NCBI GenBank assembly: GCA_036389485.1
Contig: DASVPR010000055.1
Coordinates: 1-64,000 of the forward strand
Reading direction: 5' to 3'
DNA from: CADCVT01 sp036389485
GTDB taxonomy: Bacteria > Actinomycetota > Thermoleophilia > Solirubrobacterales > Solirubrobacteraceae
DNA: 64,000 bases
Shown: piece after piece, positions 1-8,332 of the stretch
Numbering within the stretch: position 1 is the stretch's first letter
How the letters are laid out: every line of letters begins with the position of its first letter
Program-made: the position numbers and the translations under genes
The notes under the pieces: generated by a model
What the model was told of the DNA's origin: nothing
Seen by the model: only the letters and a program-made list of their open reading frames with translations
The model's database searches: none

Positions 1-1495
1 GGTACTCGGGCTGCGCGGCCGCGGTGAGCGTCGAGGCGATCAGCCGGCGCGTGTCGGCCGGGTCGATCACGTCGTCGAGCTCGAACAGCGTCGCGGCGTT
101 CACCGCCTTGGCGTTCTGCTCGGCCAGCTCGGTGAGCTCGCGCACCTTGCGGTTGCGCTCGGCCTCGTCGGCGATCGTCTCGAGCTCGCGCCGGAAGCCG
201 AGCCGCACGGCGCCCTCGAGCCCCATCGGTCCGAGCTCGGCGGTCGGCCATGCGACCGTGAGCAGCGGCTCGTGCAGGCTGCCCGCGACCATCGCCTGCG
301 CGCCGAGGCCGTAGCCGCGCCGCAGGATCACCGCCACGAACGGCACCCGCAGCGCCGCGCCGGTGACGAGCAGGCGCGACGTGTGGCGCACGAGCCCGGT
401 CGCCTCGGCCTTCGGCCCGACCATCATCCCCGGCGTGTCGACGAGCGACACGATCGGCAGGCCGAACGCGTCGCACAGCTGCATGAACCGCGACGCCTTG
501 TCCGCGGCCTCGCTCGTGATCGCGCCCGCCATGTGCATCGTGTTGTTGGCGATGAAGCCGACGGGCCGGCCCTCGATCCGCGCGAGCGCGGTCACCATCT
601 CGGGGGCGAACCGCGGGCGCAGGAACGTCACCGAGCCGCTGTCGGCGAGCGTGTCGACGATCGGCTCGACCCTGTACGCGCGGCGCTGGCGCTCCGGGAC
701 CATCTCGCGCAGCAGCGCCTGGTCCGGGGGCTGGCTCGGCGGCACGCGACCCTGGAAGTAGCCGAGCAGCTGCTTGGTGATCGCGGTCGCCTCGCGCTCG
801 TCCCTCGCCACCACGTCGATCACGCCGTTCGCGGTCTGCGTGTCGAGCGGGCCGACCGCGTCCGGATCGACCTTCCCGAGGCCGCCGCCCTCGATCATCG
901 CCGGGCCGCCCATCCCGATCGAGACGTTCTCGGTGGCGACGATGAGGTCCGAGCAGCCGGCGATGACGGCGTTGCCGGCGAAGCAGCGCCCGGCGACGAC
1001 CGCGATGCGCGGGACGAGGCCCGACAGCCCCGCCCACAGCGCGAACGCGCGGGTGTCGAGCGCCGAGACGACCGGGTAGTCGGTGTCGCCGGGCCGACCG
1101 CCGCCGCCCTCCGCGTAGAAGACGGTCGGCAGGCGCATCCGCTCGATCAGCTCGAACAGCCGGTCCTTCTTGCGATGGCCGAGGACGCCCTGCGTGCCGG
1201 CGAGGACCGTGTAGTCGTAGGAGAGGACGGCGCACGGGCTGCCGTTGACCTTCGCGGTGCCCGCGATCATCCCGTCCGCCGGCGTGCGGGCGATCAGGTC
1301 GTCGAGGTCGCGCCGGGCGCGCTGCGCGGCGATCGCGAAGCGGCCGTACTCGACGAAGCTGCCGGGGTCGACGAGGTCGTAGACGTTCTCGCGCGCGGTC
1401 CGCCCGCCGGCGGCGTGGCGGCGCTCGACCGCCTCGGGCCGCGCGGCGTCCTGCGTCAGCGCGCGGCGCCGCAGCACCTCGTCGAGGTCACTCAC
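1..1495 (-). CDS. Acyl-CoA carboxylase carboxyltransferase (beta) subunit, 3' end cut by window edge
   Basis: The reverse strand reads open from GTG at 1495 to the window edge (498 codons; the family is about 510-530 residues, so little is missing). It matches the biotin-dependent acetyl/propionyl-CoA carboxyltransferase family: an N-terminal half with GRCFAGNA and SIGMGGPAM, and a C-terminal half with SLVDTPGMM and YGLGAQAM, which in this family build the CoA and carboxybiotin sites and the oxyanion holes. It would transfer CO2 from carboxybiotin to an acyl-CoA in the cytosol. No biotin carboxylase partner is visible; it may lie beyond the left edge. Substrate (acetyl, propionyl, methylcrotonyl) cannot be set from sequence alone. 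It diverges from the rhodanese gene across a 111-base gap. Confidence 0.92.
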   Translation of the reverse strand, partial: MSDLDEVLRRRALTQDAARPEAVERRHAAGGRTARENVYDLVDPGSFVEYGRFAIAAQRARRDLDDLIARTPADGMIAGTAKVNGSPCAVLSYDYTVLAGTQGVLGHRKKDRLFELIERMRLPTVFYAEGGGGRPGDTDYPVVSALDTRAFALWAGLSGLVPRIAVVAGRCFAGNAVIAGCSDLIVATENVSIGMGGPAMIEGGGLGKVDPDAVGPLDTQTANGVIDVVARDEREATAITKQLLGYFQGRVPPSQPPDQALLREMVPERQRRAYRVEPIVDTLADSGSVTFLRPRFAPEMVTALARIEGRPVGFIANNTMHMAGAITSEAADKASRFMQLCDAFGLPIVSLVDTPGMMVGPKAEATGLVRHTSRLLVTGAALRVPFVAVILRRGYGLGAQAMVAGSLHEPLLTVAWPTAELGPMGLEGAVRLGFRRELETIADEAERNRKVRELTELAEQNAKAVNAATLFELDDVIDPADTRRLIASTLTAAAQPEY

Positions 1496-1606
1496 GCCGC
1501 GAAGGCTCGCACAGGGGAGGAGGCGGCACCCGTTTGGCCGGATCTGCGCGGACGATGTCCTTCCGGCCCCTTCTCGCCGGGGGACGGAGGGGGGACAGTC
1601 CCCGCC

Positions 1607-2017
1607 ATGAGCACCCCTGAAGCCGCCTTTGCCCACTTCTCGGCCCGCCTGGAGTTCGAGACCGACTGCGCGGACGTCGCGGCGGACCTCGCGAGCGGCG
1701 CGCTCCCGTACACGGTGGTCGACGTGCGCAGCCCGAAGGCCTACGCGTTTGGGCACGTCCCCGGCGCGGTCAACGCGCCGTCGCCGGCGATCGACGCGGG
1801 CGTCGCGGCGGCGCTGCCCGCCGGGCCGCTCGTCGTCTACTGCTGGGGGCCGGGGTGCAACGGCGCGCACAAGGCGGCCGCGAAGCTCGCCTCCCACGGC
1901 CGGCAGGTCAAGGAGATGATCGGCGGCTTCGAGTACTGGGCGCGCGAGGGGCAGCCGATCGAGGGGCGGCGCGCGGACAGTCTCGCGGAGCGCGCCGACC
2001 CCGCGCTGGTCGGCTGA
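1607..2017 (+). CDS. Single-domain rhodanese-like sulfurtransferase
   Basis: 136 residues. A rhodanese fold is indicated by VVDVRSPKAYAFGHVPGAVN near residues 38-57 (the conserved D-x-R and GH-x-PGA pattern) and by an active-site loop CWGPGCNGAH around residue 80. The Cys in CWGPGC is the candidate persulfide carrier. The protein is a single cytosolic domain without a signal peptide. The ATG at 1607 is chosen because the longer upstream reading frame is only the antisense of the carboxylase. A GACAGT hexamer ends 7 bases before the ATG, within a GGGGACAGTCCCC palindrome. The sulfur acceptor is unknown. Confidence 0.85.
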   Translation: MSTPEAAFAHFSARLEFETDCADVAADLASGALPYTVVDVRSPKAYAFGHVPGAVNAPSPAIDAGVAAALPAGPLVVYCWGPGCNGAHKAAAKLASHGRQVKEMIGGFEYWAREGQPIEGRRADSLAERADPALVG

Positions 2018-2038
2018 GGGGGAGGCGGGCGGGTCCGG

Positions 2039-2044
2039 TACCGT
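2039..2044 (+). promoter_or_regulatory. -10 element of the GlxA-family regulator, leaderless type
   Basis: TACCGT fits TANNNT and ends 7 bases before the ATG at 2052, so transcription would start at or next to the start codon. There is no Shine-Dalgarno sequence in between. Confidence 0.5.
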
Positions 2045-2051
2045 CGCGCGC

Positions 2052-2999
2052 ATGCATCGAGTCGCCGCCGTGGCGTTCGACGGCATGGCGCCGTTCGAGC
2101 TGGGGATCGTGGTCGAGGTGTTCGGGCTGCCGCGCCCCGAGCTGGACGGCGTGCCCTGGTACGAGCTGAGCGTCTGCTCGCCGGACCCGAGCCCGCTGCG
2201 GACGATCGGGGGACTGTCCCTCACCGCGGAGCACGGCGTCGAGGCCGTCGCGCGGGCGGCCACGGTGATCGTGCCGGCGTGGCCGCGGATCGGCGAACCG
2301 GTGCCGGAGGAGCTGCTCGAAGCGCTGCGCGCGGCCCACGCGCGCGGCGCCCGCGTCGTCTCGATCTGCAGCGGCGCGTTCGTCCTCGCCGCGGCCGGCC
2401 TGCTGGACGGCCGCCGCGCCGCGACCCACTGGCGCTACGCATCGGCGCTGCGCGCGCGCCATCCCGAGGTCGTCGTCGACGAGACCGTCCTCTACGTCGA
2501 CGACGGCGACGTCCTCACCAGCGCCGGCAGCGCCGCCGGCATCGACCTGTGCCTCCACATCGTGCGCGCCGACCACGGCAGCGCGGTCGCCAACCACGTC
2601 GCCCGGCGGCTCGTCGTCGCGCCCCACCGCGACGGCGGCCAGGCCCAGTTCATCGATCGCCCGGTCCCGGACGCCGACGACGACCGGCTGCAGGCCGCGA
2701 TGGCGTGGGCGCTCGAGCACCTCGACCAGCGGATCACGCTCGAGCAGCTCGCCGGCCGCGCGTTCATGTCCACGCGCACGTTCACCCGCCAGTTCCGGCG
2801 CACGGTCGGCCAGACGCCGATCGCGTGGCTCGTCGAGCAGCGGGTGCGCGCGAGCATGACCCTGCTCGAGACCACCGAGCAGCCCGTCGAGTGGGTCGGC
2901 GCGCGCAGCGGCTTCCCGGCGCCCGCGTCCTACCGGCGCCACTTCCGCCGCGTCGTCGGCGTCTCGCCGTCGCAGTACCGCCAGAGGTTCGCGGCCTAG
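2052..2999 (+). CDS. GlxA-family transcriptional regulator (DJ-1/PfpI + AraC HTH)
   Basis: 315 residues in two domains. Residues 1-190 are a DJ-1/PfpI-like amidotransferase fold with the nucleophile-elbow-like SICSGAF (Cys106); residues about 213-313 are an AraC-type double HTH ending in the usual RRHFRRVVGVSPSQYRQRF pattern. In GlxA-type regulators the first domain senses a ligand and is usually not enzymatic. It is probably a cytosolic activator of neighbouring or amine-related catabolic genes; its target here is unknown. It starts 34 bases after the rhodanese gene but has its own promoter-like hexamer. Its stop codon shares a CTAG with the stop of the convergent ABC permease. Confidence 0.9.
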   Translation: MHRVAAVAFDGMAPFELGIVVEVFGLPRPELDGVPWYELSVCSPDPSPLRTIGGLSLTAEHGVEAVARAATVIVPAWPRIGEPVPEELLEALRAAHARGARVVSICSGAFVLAAAGLLDGRRAATHWRYASALRARHPEVVVDETVLYVDDGDVLTSAGSAAGIDLCLHIVRADHGSAVANHVARRLVVAPHRDGGQAQFIDRPVPDADDDRLQAAMAWALEHLDQRITLEQLAGRAFMSTRTFTRQFRRTVGQTPIAWLVEQRVRASMTLLETTEQPVEWVGARSGFPAPASYRRHFRRVVGVSPSQYRQRFAA

Positions 3000-3814
3000 A
3001 GGATCAGCTTGCGTTCCATGAACCGGATCGCGAGCCGCCACGCGACGAGGGCGAACCCGATCAGGAACGCGACGTGGCCGAGGTCCGCCCACGGGTCGAA
3101 CCCGAACGACGCGTCGCGGACGAGCTCGACGCAGTGGAACAGCGGGTTGAGGTTGCCGGCGACCTGCGCCCACGTCGGCAGCTCGCTGAGCGGGAAGAAC
3201 GTGCCGGCGACGAGGAACATCGGCGTCAGCAAGCCGCTCTGCCAGTAGGAGAAGCTCTCGATCGCCTTCGACTTGCCGGCGATGAAGATCCCGAAGCACG
3301 CCCAGCCGAACCCGGCGAGCGCCGCGATCGCGGGGACGAGCAGCATCCCCCAGCTCGGGTCCAGGCCGAAGACCATCGCGACGAGCATCGGGACGCACCC
3401 GTAGACGCCGGTGCGCGCCGCGATCCACAGCGCCTCGCCCGTGACGAGCTCCTCGGTGTCGACGGGCGCGGCGAGGATCGCGTCGTACGTGTGCTGGAAC
3501 GAGTACTTGACGAAGGTGCTGTACATCGCGGGGAAGGCGCCGCTGAACAGGACGGTGGTGGCGACGATCCCCGTGCCGACGAACTCGATGTAGTCCTTGC
3601 CCGCGACCTCGCTGACCAGCGAGCCGAATCCGAAGCCGAACGCGAGCAGGTAGATCGTCGGGTCGACGGTCGACGAGAACGTCGAGGAGCGCCAGAACGA
3701 GGAGTAGTTGACGATCTCGCGGACCATCACGCCCTGCAGCGCGGCGCGCTCCAGGCGGCCGAGGCGACGGCGGGGCGGGCGGGCCGCGGGCGCCGTGGCG
3801 GCGGGCGCGGCCAT
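2996..3814 (-). CDS. ABC-2 type transporter permease (DrrB/NodJ-like)
   Basis: 272 residues. A proline/arginine-rich cytosolic N-terminus precedes about six hydrophobic segments typical of ABC-2 permeases. A loop near the C-terminus, GTFFPLSELPTWAQ followed by NLNPLFHCVELVR, is the hallmark of the DrrB/NodJ group. It would form the membrane channel of a drug or lipid/polysaccharide exporter with the ATPase encoded just upstream. Its ATG overlaps the ATPase stop by one base (TGATG), so translation is coupled. The substrate is unknown. Confidence 0.9.
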   Translation of the reverse strand: MAAPAATAPAARPPRRRLGRLERAALQGVMVREIVNYSSFWRSSTFSSTVDPTIYLLAFGFGFGSLVSEVAGKDYIEFVGTGIVATTVLFSGAFPAMYSTFVKYSFQHTYDAILAAPVDTEELVTGEALWIAARTGVYGCVPMLVAMVFGLDPSWGMLLVPAIAALAGFGWACFGIFIAGKSKAIESFSYWQSGLLTPMFLVAGTFFPLSELPTWAQVAGNLNPLFHCVELVRDASFGFDPWADLGHVAFLIGFALVAWRLAIRFMERKLIL

Positions 3815-4707
3815 CAGGTGATCTCCTCGCCGGTCAGCAGGACGAAGACGTCCTCGAGGTTCGTGACGCGGCGCTCGCCGTCGAGCGCCTCCGCGTCGCC
3901 GTTCGCGCCGAGGATCGAGATCGACGTGCCCGTGCGGCGGGTCCTCCAGCCGTTGCCGCGCGCCTCGCGCTCGACCTCCGTCAGCCGCGCGGGCGGCCCG
4001 TAGACCTCGATCGCCTCGGGCCCCGCGTGCTCGTCGATGAGCGCCCGCGGCGCGCCGACCGCGACCGCCTTGCCGTGGGACATGATCGTCACCTGGTCGC
4101 AGAGGCGCTCGGCCTCCTCGATGTAGTGCGTGCTCATGAGGATGCTGACGCCCTCGGTGCGCATGCGGTCGATCAGCGCCCACAGCTCCTGGCGGACCTG
4201 CGGGTCGAGGCCCACCGTCGGCTCGTCGAGCAGGATCAGCCGCGGCTGGTGCAGCAGCGCGCGGGCGATCAGCAGCCGCCGGCGCATGCCGCCGCTCAGC
4301 TCGCCGACCTTGGCGGTGCGGCGCGGGCCGAGGTTCGCGAGGCCGAGCGCGCGCTCGATCGCCTTCTGCCGGCCCGCGCGCGGGACGCGGTACAGGTGGG
4401 TGAACACGAGGAGGTTCTGCTCGACGGTCAGCGACTCGTCCAGGTTGTCGAGCTGGGGGACGACGCCCATCTCCGCGCGCGCCTGCTTGGAGTCGCCCGG
4501 CAGCCGGTAGCCGAGCACCTCCAGCTCGCCCTGGTCGGCGATGACCTGGGCGGTGAGCGCCTTCATCGTCGTCGACTTCCCGGCGCCGTTGGGGCCGAGC
4601 AGGCCCACGCACGTGCCGTACGGGACGTCGAGGTCGAGCCCGTCCACGGCGGTGATCGGGCCGAACCGCTTGACGACGCCGCGTAGCCTGATGGCGGATT
4701 CGCTCAC
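3814..4707 (-). CDS. ABC transporter ATP-binding protein (DrrA-like)
   Basis: 297 residues. Walker A GPNGAGKST is at 38-46, the Q-loop at about 85, the signature LSGGM at 137-141 and Walker B LILLDEP at 157-163; the D-loop and switch His (MSTHYIEEAERLC) follow. The C-terminal 70 residues end with TNLEDVFVLLTGEEIT, the extension typical of daunorubicin-resistance-type ATPases. It powers export by the ABC-2 permease that follows in the same operon. GTG at 4707 is chosen because MSESAIRLRGVVK is a standard N-terminus, and CAGACT ends 8 bases upstream. It diverges from an MFS exporter across 39 bases. Confidence 0.95.
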   Translation of the reverse strand: MSESAIRLRGVVKRFGPITAVDGLDLDVPYGTCVGLLGPNGAGKSTTMKALTAQVIADQGELEVLGYRLPGDSKQARAEMGVVPQLDNLDESLTVEQNLLVFTHLYRVPRAGRQKAIERALGLANLGPRRTAKVGELSGGMRRRLLIARALLHQPRLILLDEPTVGLDPQVRQELWALIDRMRTEGVSILMSTHYIEEAERLCDQVTIMSHGKAVAVGAPRALIDEHAGPEAIEVYGPPARLTEVEREARGNGWRTRRTGTSISILGANGDAEALDGERRVTNLEDVFVLLTGEEIT

Positions 4708-4715
4708 GAGCGATG

Positions 4716-4721
4716 AGTCTG
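4716..4721 (-). promoter_or_regulatory. -10-like element of the ABC exporter operon
   Basis: On the reverse strand this reads CAGACT (xAxxxT), ending 8 bases before the GTG at 4707. The same hexamer at the same spacing precedes the methyltransferase starting at 37233. Confidence 0.4.
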
Positions 4722-4746
4722 CCGGATCGCTCCGGTCAGTACCGAC

Positions 4747-6213
4747 ATGAGCACCTCAACGACCAACCGCTGGCACGCCCTGATCGTCCTGTGCGTCGGG
4801 TTCTTCATGATCGTCCTCGACGCCACCGTCGTGAACGTGGCGCTGCCGTCCATCCAGGACGACCTCGGGTTCTCGCAGTCGAGCCTCGCGTGGGTCGTCA
4901 ACGCCTACCTGATCGCCTTCGGCGGCCTGCTGCTGCTGGCCGGCCGGCTCGGCGACCTCGTCGGGCGCCGCCGGATCTTCCTCGCGGGCGTCGTCGTGTT
5001 CACCGGCGCTTCGATGCTCTGCGGCGTCGCGCAGACGCAGGAGATGCTCGTCGCCGCGCGCTTCCTCCAGGGCGTCGGCGGCGCGATGGCCTCCGCGGTC
5101 GTCCTCGGGATGATCGTGACCCTGTTCCCCGAGCCGGGCGAGCAGGCGCGGGCGATCGGCGTGTACGGGTTCGTCGCCTCCGGCGGCGGGTCGGTCGGGC
5201 TGCTCGCGGGCGGCGTGCTGACCGACGCGATCAGCTGGCACTGGATCTTCTTCGTCAACGTGCCGATCGGCGTCGCGACGTGGGTCTTCGCGCGGCGGCT
5301 GATCGCCGACGACCTCGGCATCGGGCTGCGCGCGGGCGCGGACGCCCCGGGCGCCGTCCTCGTCACCGGCTCGCTGATGCTGAGCGTCTACACGATCGTC
5401 GGGGCGGCCGACCACGGCTGGACCTCGGCGCGGACGCTCGTGCTCGGTGCGGTCGCCGTGGCGCTGCTCGTCGCCTTCCTCGTCCGCCAGTCGCGGGTCG
5501 CCACGCCGCTCGTGCCGCTGCGGATCTTCCGCTCGCGGACGCTGTCGGGCGCGAACGCGGCGCAGATCCTCGCCGTCGCCGGGATGTTCGGCATGTTCTT
5601 CCTCGGCGCGCTGTACCTGCAGCGCGTGCTCGGCTACGAGGCGGTCGAGGTCGGCCTGGCCTTCCTGCCCTCGACGCTGGCGATGGGGCTCATGTCGGTG
5701 CGCTACTCGGCGCGGCTCGTGACCCGCTTCGGCGCGTGGTCGGTGCTGCTACCCGGGCTGGTGCTCGTCGGCGCGGGGCTGGCGCTGTTCGCCCGCGCGC
5801 CGGTGGACGGCCAGTACTTCACCGACGTCATGCCCGCCGCGATCCTGATCGGCCTCGGCGCGGGGACGGCGTTCCCGGCGGTCATGGGCCTGGCGATGTC
5901 GGGCGTGGCGCCGGCGGACTCCGGGCTGGCGTCCGGGCTCGTCAACACCGCGCAGCAGGTCGGCGGGGCGCTCGGCCTGGCCGTCCTCGCGACCCTGTCG
6001 ACGAGCCGGACGGACTCGCTGGTGTCCGACGGCGAGCCGATGGCGGCGGCGCTGGTGAGCGGGTACCGGCTCGCGTTCGTGCTAGGCGCGGTGCTCGTTG
6101 CGGGCGCGGTCGCGGTTGCGCTGGTGGTGCTCCGTCCGGCTCGGCAAGATGCCGCGGCGTGCGCGAAGCCGTCGTCGACCTGCTCTCCCGCCTTGTCGCA
6201 GTCGACTCCGTGA
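4747..6213 (+). CDS. MFS drug efflux transporter, DHA2 (EmrB/QacA) family
   Basis: 488 residues with about 14 hydrophobic segments. MFS motif A appears as GRLGDLVGRRRIF in the loop after TM2. The N-terminal FFMIVLDATVVNVALPSIQ is diagnostic of the DHA2 family, as is the ARFLQGVGGAM segment. It is a proton-driven inner-membrane exporter; the substrate could be a drug or an endogenous amine or amino-acid derivative. Its last 55 bases overlap the start of the M20 peptidase gene in another frame, so the genes are probably one operon. Confidence 0.92.
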   Translation: MSTSTTNRWHALIVLCVGFFMIVLDATVVNVALPSIQDDLGFSQSSLAWVVNAYLIAFGGLLLLAGRLGDLVGRRRIFLAGVVVFTGASMLCGVAQTQEMLVAARFLQGVGGAMASAVVLGMIVTLFPEPGEQARAIGVYGFVASGGGSVGLLAGGVLTDAISWHWIFFVNVPIGVATWVFARRLIADDLGIGLRAGADAPGAVLVTGSLMLSVYTIVGAADHGWTSARTLVLGAVAVALLVAFLVRQSRVATPLVPLRIFRSRTLSGANAAQILAVAGMFGMFFLGALYLQRVLGYEAVEVGLAFLPSTLAMGLMSVRYSARLVTRFGAWSVLLPGLVLVGAGLALFARAPVDGQYFTDVMPAAILIGLGAGTAFPAVMGLAMSGVAPADSGLASGLVNTAQQVGGALGLAVLATLSTSRTDSLVSDGEPMAAALVSGYRLAFVLGAVLVAGAVAVALVVLRPARQDAAACAKPSSTCSPALSQSTP

Positions 6214-7259
6214 ACCCCTCCCTCGTCCCGGGTGGGGCGGGGGAGACGGAGATCGCCTCGGTCGTGGCGGAGTGGGCGCGTGCGGAGGGGCTGGCCGTCG
6301 AGGTGCTCTCGCAGCCGGCCGGGCGGCCGAGCGTGATCGTGCGCTCGGCCGCCGCCCCTTCCGGCCGCACGCTGTTGCTGTGCGGCCACATCGACACCGT
6401 CGGGGTCGAGGGGATGGCGGACCCGTTCGTGCCGCGCGTCGAGGGCGACCGACTGTACGGGCGGGGCGCGTACGACATGAAGGCGGGCGTGGCGGCGGCC
6501 CTGGTCGCGTCTGCGTCGGCGCCGGGCGTGGTGGTCGCGGCGGTCGCCGACGAGGAGCACGCGTCGCTCGGCGTGCAGGAGGTGCTGCGGTCCGTGCGCG
6601 CGGACTTCGCCGTCGTGACGGAGCCGACTGAGCTGGAGGTCGTGGTCGCGCACAAGGGGTTCGTGTGGTCGGAGGTGACCGTTCGCGGGCGGGCCGCCCA
6701 CGGGTCACGGCCGTGGCTGGGCGAGGACGCGATCGTCAAGGCCGGGCCGTTCTTGACCGGCGTCGGTGAGCTGGATGCCGCGCTGGGGGCGCGCTCGCAC
6801 CCGCTCCTCGGGCGAGGGTCGGTCCACGCGTCGACGATCTCTGGTGGGGTGGAGATGTCGAGCTACCCGGCGCGGTGCGTCGTCGGGCTCGAGCGGCGGA
6901 CGCTGCCGGGGGAGACGTCCTCCTCCATCGAATCCGAACTGACCGACCTCGTCGCCCGCACCGTTCCTGACGCGACCGCGCGGACGGTTCTCGTTCGGGA
7001 GCCGTTCGAGGTCGACCCCTCCGAGGAAGTCGTGAAGATCGTGCGCGGGTGCGCTTCCGAAGTGCTCGGCCGCGAGCCCGCTCTCGGTGGGGCGAGCTAC
7101 TGGGCGGACGCCGCGTTCATCGCCGCGGCCGGGATCCCGACCGTCATGTTCGGGCCCGGCGGCGAGGGCGCGCACGCCGAGGTCGAGTGGGTCAGCATCG
7201 ACGACACGGTCACCGTCGCGCGGACGCTCGCCGACGCGGCGGCGAAGCTGTGCGGGTGA
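6159..7259 (+). CDS. M20-family metallopeptidase (ArgE/DapE/YgeY-like)
   Basis: 366 residues. Zinc-ligand motifs of the M20 family are present: CGHIDTV (His and the associated Asp), GRGAYDMKAG (bridging Asp), ADEEHASLG (general-base Glu-Glu), a Glu-containing VVTEPT, and a C-terminal GEGAHAEVEWV carrying the last His. It would hydrolyse an N-acyl amino acid or dipeptide in the cytosol. The GTG at 6159 is needed to keep the conserved N-terminus LLSRLVAVDSVNPSLVPGG, which forces a 55-base overlap with the upstream MFS gene. It is followed with a GTGA overlap by an ammonia-lyase-like gene, the same pairing as ygeY-ygeX in Escherichia coli. Confidence 0.9.
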   Translation: MREAVVDLLSRLVAVDSVNPSLVPGGAGETEIASVVAEWARAEGLAVEVLSQPAGRPSVIVRSAAAPSGRTLLLCGHIDTVGVEGMADPFVPRVEGDRLYGRGAYDMKAGVAAALVASASAPGVVVAAVADEEHASLGVQEVLRSVRADFAVVTEPTELEVVVAHKGFVWSEVTVRGRAAHGSRPWLGEDAIVKAGPFLTGVGELDAALGARSHPLLGRGSVHASTISGGVEMSSYPARCVVGLERRTLPGETSSSIESELTDLVARTVPDATARTVLVREPFEVDPSEEVVKIVRGCASEVLGREPALGGASYWADAAFIAAAGIPTVMFGPGGEGAHAEVEWVSIDDTVTVARTLADAAAKLCG

Positions 7260-8290
7260 CCCGCTTCCTCGTCAACGGCGCCGCCGGACCGGAGCGCGTC
7301 CCTCCGCCCTCTTCGGAGGCGCTGGCGTTCCACCGCGCCCTTCCGTTCTACGCGCCGACGGCGCTGCGTCGCCTGTCGGAGTCGGTGTGGTTGAAGGACG
7401 AGTCGGCGCGGTTCGGGCTGCCCGCGTTCAAGGTGCTCGGCGCGTCGTGGGCGATCGAGCAGGCGCTGCGGGAGCGGCCGGACGTGGAGGTGCTCGTCGC
7501 GGCGAGCGCCGGCAACCACGGGCGGGCGGTGGCGTTCGAGGCGCGCCGCCGCGGGCTGCGCTGCCGCGTGTTCCTGCCGGCGCGGTCGGTCGCCGCCCGC
7601 CGCGAGGCCATCGCCGGCGAGGGCGCGGAGGTCGTGGTCGTCGACGGCGCCTACGAGGAGGCCGTCGCGGCGGCGGCGGAGGAGGGCGCACGGCCGGGCG
7701 CGCTCGAGATCGCCGACGTCGGCGACTCCGGCCCCGCGCGCTGGGTCATCGACGGTTACGCGACGCTGTTCGCCGAGCTCGCGGAGCCCTTCGACATCCT
7801 CCTCGTCCCCGTCGGGGTCGGCTCGCTCGCGGCCGCGGCGGCGCGGTTCGGTGCGAGCGCGGGCGTGAAGGTGGTCGGGGTCGAGCCGGTCGCCGCCGCC
7901 TGCCTCACCGCTTCGCTTCATGCCGGCGCACCGGTGGTGGTCGAGACGCCGGGGACGACGATGGCCGGGCTCGACTGTGCGGAGGTCTCGGCCGGCGCGT
8001 GGCCCGAGCTGCGCGACGGGATCCACGGGACGGTGACGGTCACCGACGACGAGGCGCACGCGGCGATGCGCGAACTCGCGGCGATGGGCCTCGCGATCGG
8101 CGAGTCCGGCGCGGCGCCGCTCGCGGCGTGGCACGCCCTCCGCGATGATCCCGAAGCGGCGCCGCTAGGGGACGCGGTCGGGTTGCGCGAGGGCGCGCGC
8201 GTGCTGCTGGTCGCGACGGAGGGCCCGACGGACCCGGTCGCCTACGAGCGCGTGGTCGGTCGCCCGCCGCGTCCCTCGTCGCCGCGATGA
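7256..8290 (+). CDS. PLP-dependent diaminopropionate ammonia-lyase-like enzyme
   Basis: 344 residues of a fold-type II PLP enzyme (tryptophan synthase beta superfamily). The Schiff-base Lys lies in LPAFKVLGASWA; the phosphate/Asn loop is SAGNHGRAVAFEARR; a glycine loop VPVGVGSLAAAAA binds PLP phosphate; and TTMAGLDC with IGESGAAPLAA matches the diaminopropionate ammonia-lyase group. It would convert 2,3-diaminopropionate (or serine/threonine-like amino acids) to a 2-oxoacid plus ammonia. It is shorter than YgeX (about 400 residues), so substrate is uncertain. The start GTG overlaps the upstream stop (GTGA), supporting co-translation with the peptidase. Confidence 0.82.
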   Translation: MTRFLVNGAAGPERVPPPSSEALAFHRALPFYAPTALRRLSESVWLKDESARFGLPAFKVLGASWAIEQALRERPDVEVLVAASAGNHGRAVAFEARRRGLRCRVFLPARSVAARREAIAGEGAEVVVVDGAYEEAVAAAAEEGARPGALEIADVGDSGPARWVIDGYATLFAELAEPFDILLVPVGVGSLAAAAARFGASAGVKVVGVEPVAAACLTASLHAGAPVVVETPGTTMAGLDCAEVSAGAWPELRDGIHGTVTVTDDEAHAAMRELAAMGLAIGESGAAPLAAWHALRDDPEAAPLGDAVGLREGARVLLVATEGPTDPVAYERVVGRPPRPSSPR

Positions 8291-8332
8291 TTCACACAAC
8301 GCGCCCCCGGACTCGGCGATGATTCGCGCCAC

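Noticed and set aside
272..1606. Plus-strand extension upstream of the rhodanese start
   Set aside because: It is antisense to the acyl-CoA carboxylase gene and gives an Arg/Asp-rich translation; the rhodanese domain begins only after ATG 1607.
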